Assembly (NCBI GenBank): GCA_034359265.1
Contig: CP136893.1
Location: 42,791,501-42,855,500, forward strand
DNA from: Canna indica
Taxonomy: Eukaryota > Streptophyta > Magnoliopsida > Zingiberales > Cannaceae
Direction of reading: 5' to 3'
DNA: 64,000 nt
Shown here piece after piece: positions 55,638 to 64,000 of the stretch. Both the position numbers and the translations under genes were made by a program. Numbering within the stretch: position 1 is the first letter of the stretch; each line of letters starts with the position of its first letter. Below the pieces are notes generated by a model. That model was given only the letters and a program-made list of their open reading frames with translations. It searched no databases and was not told the DNA's origin.

Positions 55638-57183
55638 TATTCACTAAAAACAATAAACAAAAAATCAGAAAAAAAGAAATTGTTAGCTAAGGATATTTGA
55701 CCTATATCAGAAAAAAGAAATTGACAAAGCAAAAGGATAGGGCAAGGAATAGGAAAACAGTTAACTTCTATAATTATATTGGAAGTCTTCTTCCATAGAT
55801 ATGAATTATGATGCGACTTATCTGATATATAAGGAAGAAGTGTGGAATGGCAGGGCAATTCTCCTTTGGCAAGAAGACTAGCTACAAGCATGCCTTGCCA
55901 TGCCAATTAGCTTCCTGCCAAAAGAGGAAACTGCCCTGTAAATCTTACTTCTGTGGTTTCCAGGGCATTCTGACCTGATAATTAAGGATCCACATATATA
56001 CCTCTATATATATACGGCTCAATCCCAGCAGATGATTGACACATACACTTGGATATGGTCATTTGGATATATATATATATACTACTCAATCTCAGCAGAT
56101 GATTGACACATACACTGCCCTGTAATTCTTAAAGAAGCAAAAAATCAACACACAGGCGAGAGAGGCATACAGTGAGGCATACAGAGAGGATTTGCAATTT
56201 CTGTAATTGAAGCAGAAAATCAACACACGAACAACAATAAAGAAGCAGAAAATTCAACTGGGGCCACAAAATACAGTGAGGCGAGAGAGGCATATAGTGA
56301 GGCCACAAAATCAACACACAGGCGAGAATCGAGAGGCAAGAAACAACTGAACTGGAGATGCGAGAGAGGCATACCTGAGGAAAGAGAGAGGCGATAGGCG
56401 AGTGCAAAGGGCGTCGGGCGTCGGACGAGAGAGCAGCGTCGGGTGTCGAGCGAGAGGTGAGAGCAAAGGGCGTCGGGTGTCGAGCGAGAGGTGAGAGCAG
56501 CGTCGGGCGAGAGAGTCGCGAGAGCAGATGCGTCGGGCGAGAGAGTCGCGAGAGCGAGAGAGTCGCGAGAGCAGATGCGTCGGGCGAGAGAGTCGCGAGA
56601 GCATATGTCGGCTAGGGTTGGAGAGAGACCCCATGACAAGTGAGGGCAACGAGGTCTTTTTCCCTCGTTGTCCTCCGCCCAGATTTGGTGTACCGAGAAT
56701 TTTCTCGGTACACCAATTTGGCTCAAAATCCTATCCCGAACAGGAATTAAAATCTAGTCCCTCCCACTTTTTGCAAAACAAACGGGGGACAAGAGCCAAA
56801 ATCCAGTCCAGTCCCCCGTTTTTTAACGAAACAAACGGGCCCTTAGATCTTTTGGTGGGCCTTTTGATTATGTATTCACTTGATGCATTTTATAATTTGA
56901 ACTTGTAAGCTTTAGAGTGCTCCATTAGCTGCAGTCAGGATCTTGCTTCTGTATCCACTCAGTTATGTTATTGATATTATTGTTCAGTTGTGCGTTATGA
57001 GAACGCTTTGGATGGTTAGCTTTGATTTTAGTATGTGTATAACTATTTCAGAATTCATGTTTATGTGAAAACGTTTAGACTTTGGGGAAACCCAGTCTGA
57101 TATCATACTCGAACCATGGTTAGGCTTGCTAGGTGGATATTCCACCTATGCGTCGGTCATGGGCCTGAGTGTGGATCGTGACA

Positions 57184-58190
57184 ACGAAGGAACCTACACT
57201 CTGCCCAACCCTTGAGCTCGAGGTCCCTAAATATTCACCGACCTCAATGAAGGCAAGCGGGGAGAGACATCAGCCGTTGGCCCCTTCCCCTTACCAACCG
57301 CAAGGGCCTTCCCTTTCAACTCCTCCAATTTGGAACGGAGGGACGACTAGTCCGACCTCGAGGCCATCTCGCTTGCAAAAAAGAATCCCGAATCAACACA
57401 TTCAAAATGGCTAAGGTAACAATACCTTATGGTCTCGAATTTACTTACATATCTTGCGACCGAGAACTTGTCCCGATCTCATTTCAATAAATATATACAA
57501 GGGAAAGAACCACATTGGTTCAAATAACTAATCACCAACTTATCCTCGGGCAAGATACCCCCCTCCAAGGCCAAAATGGTGGTCGGATTCCGCCTCCAGA
57601 ATAGGGGAAACTTCTCCGTGGTCAACACCCTATCCAGAAAGAATTGCCAATCACTCGACCGCGATCTCACTTTGAAGAATGTCTTTTAAAGTTCTTATAA
57701 TAACTCTGGAACATGACAGAGTTTCCTCCCCGGGGTGCTACTAAAGGACACCCATAAGCCCTTCTGTGCTTGCTTGGCTTGAAAGAAGGAGAAGAACACT
57801 TTGAGGCTCGGCTCGACTACGAGGAACTCCATTAGAATCTTGGAACTGCGGACAAACGCCCAACTGTTCGATTGAAATTGCATCGAAGCGACGTTTGCTT
57901 GAGTCAGCACCCGACACTCAAAAGCAGTAAAAGGCAGCTGGACACTAAGATCCTCAAACATAGTTTGGTACACAAAGAAGAATTCAGGATCCCTCCTAGA
58001 ATGATAAACCCTATAATCCAAAGAACAAGGAATGCACTCGAAAGCATCATCGTCACCAGAACAAGCGATACACCTTTGTAGAAGACCTCAATACCATTGG
58101 AGCTGGTGATCGCCAAGCTCTGCTGCCTTATCTCGTCGTAAACCCACGAGCAAGGGTTCGCAGCCTCGCCCGACATATCTACGATCAACT
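57184..58190 (-). pseudogene. Tat-like gypsy antisense ORF, N-terminal Transposase_28-like part
   Basis: The minus strand opens with MSGEAANPCSWVYDEIRQQS at about 58,176. A frameshift near 58,020 leads to DYRVYHSRRDPEFFFVYQTM, then LPFTAFECRVLTQANVASMQ, then NSWAFVRSSKILMEFLVVEPSLKVFFSFFQ and KGLWVSFSSTPGRKL. After another break comes DWQFFLDRVLTTEKFPLFW. The NSWxF...EPSLxxFxxFF pattern is that of the plant 'putative gypsy type transposon' family (Pfam Transposase_28), which travels as an antisense ORF in Tat-like elements. It lies upstream of a matching LTR (58,820-59,301). It is cut at 57,184 by the solo LTR insertion. The role of this protein is unknown. Confidence 0.65.
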
Positions 58191-58819
58191 AAAGGGAAAC
58201 ACCCTTCCTCCACATCAACCTGACAAAGACTGGAAACCTAATGAACGAAGGATGAGTCAATATAACCTACCAACCTAAAGCAGATCCCGACAAAGTAGAA
58301 GCAAAGGATGGAGTCGGAAAAACTTATTGGGAGTGAATGACAACGGTCAAGGCGATGAGCGGAGCGGCAACGTCGCCAACAAAGACCTCGAGAGCACGAA
58401 CAAAGATCGAGCAAGAATGCGGGACGCAATAAAACTCCAAGTGAAGGAGAGGAGAGAGCTTTAAAGAACAGGAAGATACAACCTCCTCATCGGACGTCTA
58501 ACAACCATGCTCTGACAGCGGAGTGAATCCCAGCCGATCGTCCCATTAGCGGCGGATGCTTGAACGCTTCAAAGCACGAATGGGCAGATCTCTGCACCAT
58601 GATTACTCTCTATGTCAAAATTAAATGCTAGAAAAGGTAGGTAACAATGAAAGGCCGACACATGGAAAGGAGCACTCCCTCTTCACCCAGCCACCATGCT
58701 GGGCATAGGAACCGAAAAGTCGCAAAATGACAAAACTAAAATATGTTGATCTCACCTACCTCGACAATTCAAGGTCAGAACTCAGCACATGCTCGCTCCT
58801 CGACCGAGGTCAAACACTC

Positions 58820-59301
58820 GGAACATGCAGAAAGTTCATGAGTCCTCAAACTCTGACTAAGCTCAGGAGCTGTGGACTAGATTAGTACTTTGGGCCCGGT
58901 CGATCCAGGACTAATCGCACCCACACTCATGAACCAGATGCAACTCAAGCCAATTACGACCTAGCTTGGGAGCTCCATCCGGCCATACAAGGACGTCCGC
59001 ATCCTTCATTAATTATCAGAGATTCGACAGTAATGAGCACGACATCTTTGGGATAAACTTCAATCCATTCCGGGCATATCCCCGTGAGATTCAAGGAGAC
59101 ATCATCACCCGAGACATCCCTGACTTGCATTATAAAACAGATACGACACACATCAGGTATACTCCCGATTCCAATTCCATATCCATCATCTGAGATTCCT
59201 TCTTACTTGAGCATTAGGATATCTTTGCAGGTCCCCCCATCGGAGTAACATCAGACTAGGAGATGCGTAGGTATGCATCACTTCGACTTCATGCAAGAAC
59301 A
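58820..59301 (+). mobile_element. Gypsy LTR 3 (Tat-like family), approximate bounds
   Basis: It shares with LTRs 1 and 2 the blocks GTGGACTAGATTAG, GGGC(C/T)CGGTCG, the ATCATCACC region, ACTTGCATTATAAAA (TATA-like, about 59,132), GGATATCTTTGCAGGTCCCC and the end TGCAAGAACA. It is more diverged from them than they are from each other. It serves as the 3' LTR of the element whose antisense ORF lies at 57.2-58.2 kb. Confidence 0.6.
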
Positions 59302-59339
59302 TATAGTAATTATATAACATATCTAATCTACTAAAGGAT

Positions 59340-60170
59340 TAACTACATGCAAGGACCCAAACTATAGTGAACTTATAGGTTGAGGTCAACATTCAAACAT
59401 TGCACAAAGGTCCAACCTTTGAATTTGTAACATTTTAAGTTTCCCTCCGCATCCAAACTTGTTGAGCTGCTTACATGAAAAAAATTAACTAAAACATATT
59501 TGTCCTTTCCTCCTCTTCTTCCTTCTCCTCCACAGTAATCTTGTTCCTCGTTTTTCTCCTTCTCATCTTTCTATCCCTCGAGTGACCTCATCCTTCTAAT
59601 TTTATTTTTCCTCCTCTTATGAATCCTCTTCCTTTGATGATGGTCATCCCTCCTCTTTCTTCTCCTCCAACAATCTTATCCTCCTCTCTCTCATCTTTAT
59701 CCTCCTCCTCCTCCTCCTCCTCCTTCAACAAGGTTGCTAAAGGTTTGCAGAGGAGGAAAATTAGGAAAAAGGAGGAAGTCACTGGAAGAGGAGAAAAAAG
59801 AGGATGAAGGAGGTCACTTTGGTTAGAGGAGAAGGGAAGAGGAGATTGTCGAAGGATGAGGATAAGGAGGAGGTGACTAGGAGTAGGAAAAAGAGTAATA
59901 GAAGGCTGTTAGAAGAAAAGAAGAAAGGATGAGGATAAGGAGGCCATTGGGAGGAGGAAAAAAAGTAATATAGAAGGCCGTCGGAAGAGAAGGAGATCGT
60001 TGGAGGAAAAAGTAGGAGGAAGAAAAATATAATTCTTCTATATTTTTTTTGCCATGTAAGTAGATTAACAAAATTTTGATGAGAAATTGGCAAGAGCCTT
60101 AAAGCGTTACGAACTCAAAAAATGTAATTTTTGAAATGTCGGGCCTCAACATATAATTGTAAGACAAATC
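59340..60170. mobile_element. Long-inverted-repeat element with polypyrimidine/polypurine arms
   Basis: About 59,380-59,490 and 60,040-60,150 are imperfect inverted repeats: TTGAGGTCAACATTCAAA with its complement near 60,140, GAATTTGTAACATTTTAAG with its complement near 60,105, and GCTTACATG with CATGTAAG (60,053). Inside, the plus strand is C/T-rich up to about 59,735 (including a (TCC)n run at 59,700) and A/G-rich afterwards, so the arms could also pair. It is a foldback or MITE-like element. The ORFs here are Ser or Glu/Lys runs. Confidence 0.6.
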
Positions 60171-60179
60171 TTCAATCAA

Positions 60180-60483
60180 ATATTTCATGAATTTAAGAAT
60201 ATCGTAAATAAATTAGCAAGATAAGATCTTACTTGATGACGACATATGATTCACATGACACCGAGCCTTTAAACAAAATCATGATGTCTCTAGACTCAAA
60301 TATGGTATCAATCAAGAGACATTCTGATTCATATGATACCGAGTCTTAAATAATTATTGAACACATATATTAAATATGACAATATGATCTCAAAGGAAAA
60401 AGAGTTTATTATTGAACATACGGTAACATAAACCTAACAATCATGTATCAAAGTGCTCAAAACAAAAGGAAAAATAACTCCCA
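60180..60483 (-). other. Copia 3' non-coding tail
   Basis: Downstream (minus sense) of the polyprotein stop comes GGTTAGTGGGAG, a polypurine-tract-like sequence, then AT-rich sequence with a repeated GA(C/T)TC-G-TATCATATGAATC-type word near 60,270 and 60,335. A full LTR could not be delimited. Confidence 0.4.
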
Positions 60484-63400
60484 CTAACCAAGCACATCAA
60501 AAAAACTCAGAATGCCTATATTTTCAACATGCCTTTTAAAGACTATGGGTCTGAGTCCCTTGGTTAAGGGATCGGCAAACATCAGATCTGTCTCTATGTG
60601 TTCAACTAAAATATCTCCTTTCTTTACAAGATCTCTAACAGTCAAATATTTCAACTCTAAATATTTGGAGCCACTAGAGGTTTTATTGTTCTTCGTGAAG
60701 AACACAGCAGCACTGTTATCACAATAAATAGTAAGAGACCTAGAAATAGAATCAACAAGACAAAGTCTAGAAACAAGATTCTTAAGCCAGACAGCTTGAG
60801 AAGCCGCAGCAGAACAGGCAACAAATTCTGCTTGCATAGTAGAAGAAGCAACTAGAGTCTGCTTCTTACTTTTCCAAGAGATGGCTCCACCAGCTAAATG
60901 AAAATATATCCAGATGTAGATTTCCTGTCATCAAGGCACCCAACAAGATCTAAATCAGAATAGCCTACAATCTCTAAATTTTCCACTCTTTTATACACAA
61001 GCATGTGTTTTTTATTCCTCTGCAGGTATCTCATAACTTTCTTAGCTGCTACCCAATGATCATAACCAGGATTAGACTGATATCTGCCCAAGACTCCAAT
61101 AATAAAAGTAATGTCCAGTCTAGTGCAAACCTGTGCATACATCAGGCTCCCCAGTGCACTATCAAATGGCTTGTCATTCATTTGACCCTTCTCTAATGCA
61201 TTTTTAGGACATTGATTTTTGCTAAATTTATCGCCTTAAATGACAGGCACGTCATTAGGCTTGCAGTCTAGCATATTAAATCTTTCCAAAATGCGATTAA
61301 CATAAGCTTTCTGAGATAATCCAAGCAAACAACGGGTTCTATCCATATGAATTTCAATTCCCAGTACAAAGGAAGCTTCACCAAGATCCTTCATATCGAA
61401 AGATTTAGTCAACATGAGTTTAGTTTCATGAAAGAGAGCAAGATCATTTGAAGCCAGCAGAATGTCATCCGCATATAATATGAGAAAAATTATTTTGCTC
61501 CCACTGACCTTGATATATATGCAATGATTAACTTTATTTTCCTCAAAACCTATAGAAGACACAATCATATCAAATTTCAAATACCACTGTCTAGAAGCCT
61601 GTTTCAAACCATAAATAGACTTCTTCAATTTGCATACCAAATGATCACTGCCTGATTTTTTATAACCCTCAGGTTGCTTCATATAAACCTCTTCATAGAT
61701 ATCACCATTTAAAAAAGCTATTTTGACATCCATCTGATGTAACTCTAAGTCAAAATGAGCTACTAGGGCCATAATAATTCTAAAAGAATCTTTAGATGAA
61801 ACATGTGAGAAAGTTTCATTATAGTCAATGCCCTCTTTCTGGGTAAAACCCTTTGCAACAAGTCGAGCTTTGAACCTCTCAACATTACCTTTGGAATCCT
61901 TATTTGTTTTAAAAATCAACTTACAACCAATAGGTCTGTAGTTTTCAGGTAATTCAACCAAATCCCAAACATTATTATCAGCCATAGAAGCATTTTCTCA
62001 TTCATAGCACATATCCATTTATCTGACTGTGCACAAGAAATGGCTTGATTATAGTTACTAGGATCAAGGACATCCCCAACATCATAATCATTTTCATTAA
62101 GATATACTAAAAAATCATCAGAGATTGCAGATCGCCTTTCTCTAGTAGATCTTCTCACTGGCACAGGTAAAGCAGGTTCAGCAGGAATCACAACAGGAGT
62201 AGGCGGATTAATAGCTATAGGACTGTCCGAAGGAACAGGGGAATGAGAAATATTATCATCATGACTAGCAATAGAATCACCTGGAACAAATGACCTAAGA
62301 TCATTGATAATAGGAAGAGGTACTGATACATTAGTGATAGGTTCAGAATGAAGAAGATCAGGCTCAGCTACATCAAGTTCTAAAAACTTTGCTGTCAAGG
62401 ACTCCACAATTTTAGTGCATCTGCTCGGACAATAGAAACGGTAGTCTTTTGAATGATCTGAATATCCAATGAAAAAATAACGACTGGTTCTAGGATCAAT
62501 CTTTTTCCCCAAACACGAAAATGATTTAAACTAGGTTTTCTACATGTCCAGAGTTCAAAAGGAGTTTTGAGAACAGATTTTCTGGGGACACGATTAAGAA
62601 TGTAGAGAGAGGTTTAATGACTTTACCCCACAGAAATTCTGGCAAATTCGACCTACTCATCATGCTCCTCATCATATACTTAAGAGTACGATTACGCCTT
62701 TCAGCTACACCATTTTGTTCAGGACTGCCTGACATGGTATATTGAGGAACAATTTTACATTCTTGCAAGTATGAAGCAAAAGGTCCTACATGCTGACCAA
62801 CAACACCATGTCTACCATAATACTCTCCTCCATGATCAGATCTCACTATCTTGATGACTGTTCCCAACTGCTTTTCAACTTCGGTCTTAAACACTTTGAA
62901 TTTATCAAACACTTTAGACTTCTCTTTAATCAAATAAATATAGCCATATCGGGAAAAGTCATCAATAAAAGTGATAAAGTATTTATGACCACAAATAGTA
63001 GGAGAGTAAGGGCCACTAATGTCCGAGTGAATGATTTCCAATAGACTTGAACTTCTAGAAGCACACTTTTTCTTGGTTTTGGTCAACTTACCCCCTGATA
63101 CAATCAACACAAGTTCCCATATCACCAAAATCCAAGTTAGGCAAAATGTCAATTTTAACAAGTCTTTCGATCCTTTCTTTAGAAATATAACCTAAATGCT
63201 TATGCCACAAAAGAAAAGACTTATCTATGATCCTTGATCTTTTAGCAACTTTATTTTCAATGTTTAAAGATGTAGATGGATAATCAGGAGCTAAGGACAA
63301 CATATATAAACCGTTAAACAAAGATTCACTTCCAATAATTTGAGAATTCAAAATAACATTCATATTGTCATTTCCAAAACTAAAATCAAATCCAAGTTTA

Positions 63401-64000
63401 TCTAAACAAGAAACAGAAATCAAATTTCTTCTAAATGAAGGTACATATAAGGTGTCATTCAGAACAAGTTCAAATCCTGACTCTAAAAATAATCTAACAT
63501 CTCCTATGGACTCCACAGTCACTTCAAGATCATTTCCTACTCTCAGTTTGCTTTGCCTCAGACTTGATTTTCTCAGGTTTGCAAAAACTTGTATAGAAAT
63601 AGCAACATGGGTTGTGGACCCGCTATCAAACCACCAAGAATTAATAGAGATATCAACTAGATTAGACTCAAAACAAACAAGGGCTAAGGAGTTACCTCCA
63701 GCTTTTTGCTTCTTTTCTAACCAGGCCTTAAACTTTGTACATTCAAACCGTTTGTGTCCTTTGTTTTTGCAAAAGAGGCATCTGATAGATTTCTTAGTAG
63801 GAGCAGACTTAGGACCTTCATTGGGGTTATTTTGACCACTACATTGTCCTTTATGAGATTTCTTTGGAGCAGCAAGTGAGAAATGCTTAAATTTCTTATG
63901 AGGCTTGCCAGAATGGGGTTTAGGATGAACAATTAGAAGGGCTAGATTACTCTTTTCTTTCTTAAGTTTTTCTTCCTCAGCAACACATTTAGTGATGAGA
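60484..64000 (-). pseudogene. Ty1/copia polyprotein (gag end, protease, integrase, RT, RNase H), frameshifted
   Basis: Minus strand, in order: zinc knuckle CLFCKNKGHKRFEC (about 63,775-63,734); protease WWFDSGSTTHV (about 63,635); GAG-pre-integrase with LLWHKHLGYISKERIERL and CVDC; integrase with HSDISGPY, FITFIDDFSRYGYIYL and SPEQNGVAERRNRTL (63,050-62,680); RT with NNVWDLVELP, FKARLVAKGF, QMDVKIAFLNG, KSIYGLKQASRQW and catalytic YADDILL (61,985-61,236); RNase H with YIFI..LAGGAISW and EFVACSAAASQAVWLK, ending near 60,484. The domain order INT before RT defines copia. Breaks: frameshifts near 63,110, 62,600, 62,515, 61,980 and 60,895, and a stop replacing Lys near 61,236. The 5' part lies beyond the window. 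Confidence 0.9.

Larger units (their letters stand above)
51178..56842 (-). mobile_element. Complete PIF/Harbinger transposon, 5.67 kb, TSD TTA
   Basis: Flanked by TTA at 51,175-51,177 and 56,843-56,845. The terminal inverted repeats start GGGCCCGTTTG(G/T)TTCG and the right end reads CAAACGGGCCC. It encodes both Harbinger proteins on the minus strand: a DDE transposase (55,637-54,289) and a Myb/SANT-like protein (53,357-52,383). The right arm (56,380-56,620) has GAGAGAGTCGCGAGAGC-type short repeats. Its ends match the 25,963-30,124 element. It inserted into an existing solo LTR, so it is among the younger events here. Confidence 0.9.
49135..57183 (+). mobile_element. Solo LTR (gypsy, Tekay/Del-like) split by a Harbinger element, TSD ACGAA
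   Basis: It starts TGTAACAACCTGGTTCC at 49,135 and ends GTGGATCGTGACA at 57,183, flanked by ACGAA at 49,130-49,134 and 57,184-57,188. Without the 5.67-kb Harbinger element it is about 2.38 kb. It includes a 24-bp minisatellite, an AT microsatellite and CACTCAGTGGGTCC (about 51,081), a word often seen in this LTR class. No gag-pol. Confidence 0.9.

Noticed and set aside
56129..56726. Ser/Arg-rich minus ORFs up to 168 codons
   Set aside because: They come from short GAGAGAGTCGCGAGAGC-type repeats in the Harbinger right arm, which are open in several frames.
59588..60093. ORFs with poly-Ser or poly-Glu/Lys
   Set aside because: They derive from (TCC)n and AGGAGG-rich strands of the inverted-repeat element.

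Overview
This is nuclear DNA from a flowering plant with a large, repeat-rich genome. The evidence is spliced genes with GT-AG introns, plant-type LTR retrotransposons (Ty3/gypsy and Ty1/copia), CACTA, hAT and PIF/Harbinger DNA transposons, and one highly conserved plant proteasome gene. GC-rich third codon positions in exon 1 of that gene would fit a monocot, but I cannot name the species. I saw no bacterial-style operons, CRISPR arrays, rRNA genes or tRNA genes.

Layout. 1-485: right end of a CACTA transposon. 567-1240: LTR debris with a 146-bp tandem duplication. 1504-5101: relic of an OSCA/CSC1-type ion channel gene, broken by a frameshift, a nonsense codon and a 3-kb solo LTR (1740-4713, target duplication AGGAC). 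5.1-7.3 kb: AT-rich sequence that I do not recognise. 7.3-19.1 kb: a chain of decayed Tat/Ogre-like gypsy units sharing LTRs at about 9960-10488 and 18560-19089, with three protease copies, one RT-RNaseH-integrase block, tandem repeats in the 3' non-coding part and remnants of an antisense ORF.

19,417-38,326 holds the only clearly intact cellular gene: 26S proteasome subunit RPN8 (PSMD7), 10 exons, 310 codons, all splice phases consistent. Intron 1 (3.9 kb) carries a GCGC-rich repeat with a dense AGCATGCT-type palindrome array. Intron 7 (12.6 kb) carries a Harbinger-family element holding ankyrin, Dof and CACTA fragments, two non-autonomous hAT elements with clear 8-bp target duplications, and two hAT transposase copies facing each other as a near-identical 0.84-kb inverted repeat.

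39.6-43.5 kb: a minus-strand retroelement or endogenous-pararetrovirus-like region with a tRNA-Met primer site, two 0.6-kb promoter-bearing direct repeats and a CCHC zinc-knuckle protein. 43.9-59.3 kb: the antisense-ORF/3' portion of another Tat-like gypsy element, split by nested insertions whose target duplications can be read: a copia-type solo LTR (44,615-48,851, CAATG) that contains a solo LTR (44,868-47,855, AATTG), and a third solo LTR (49,135-57,183, ACGAA) that contains a complete PIF/Harbinger element (51,178-56,842, TTA) with an intact 396-residue transposase. 59.3-60.2 kb: an element with long inverted repeats. 60.2-64.0 kb: a frameshifted copia polyprotein on the minus strand, running off the window.

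Most of the window records insertion, solo-LTR formation and gene-fragment capture around one constrained housekeeping gene. The most notable items are the Harbinger element with two captured host gene fragments, the related intact Harbinger element 21 kb away, the hAT inverted repeat inside the RPN8 transcription unit, and the readable insertion order at 44-59 kb.
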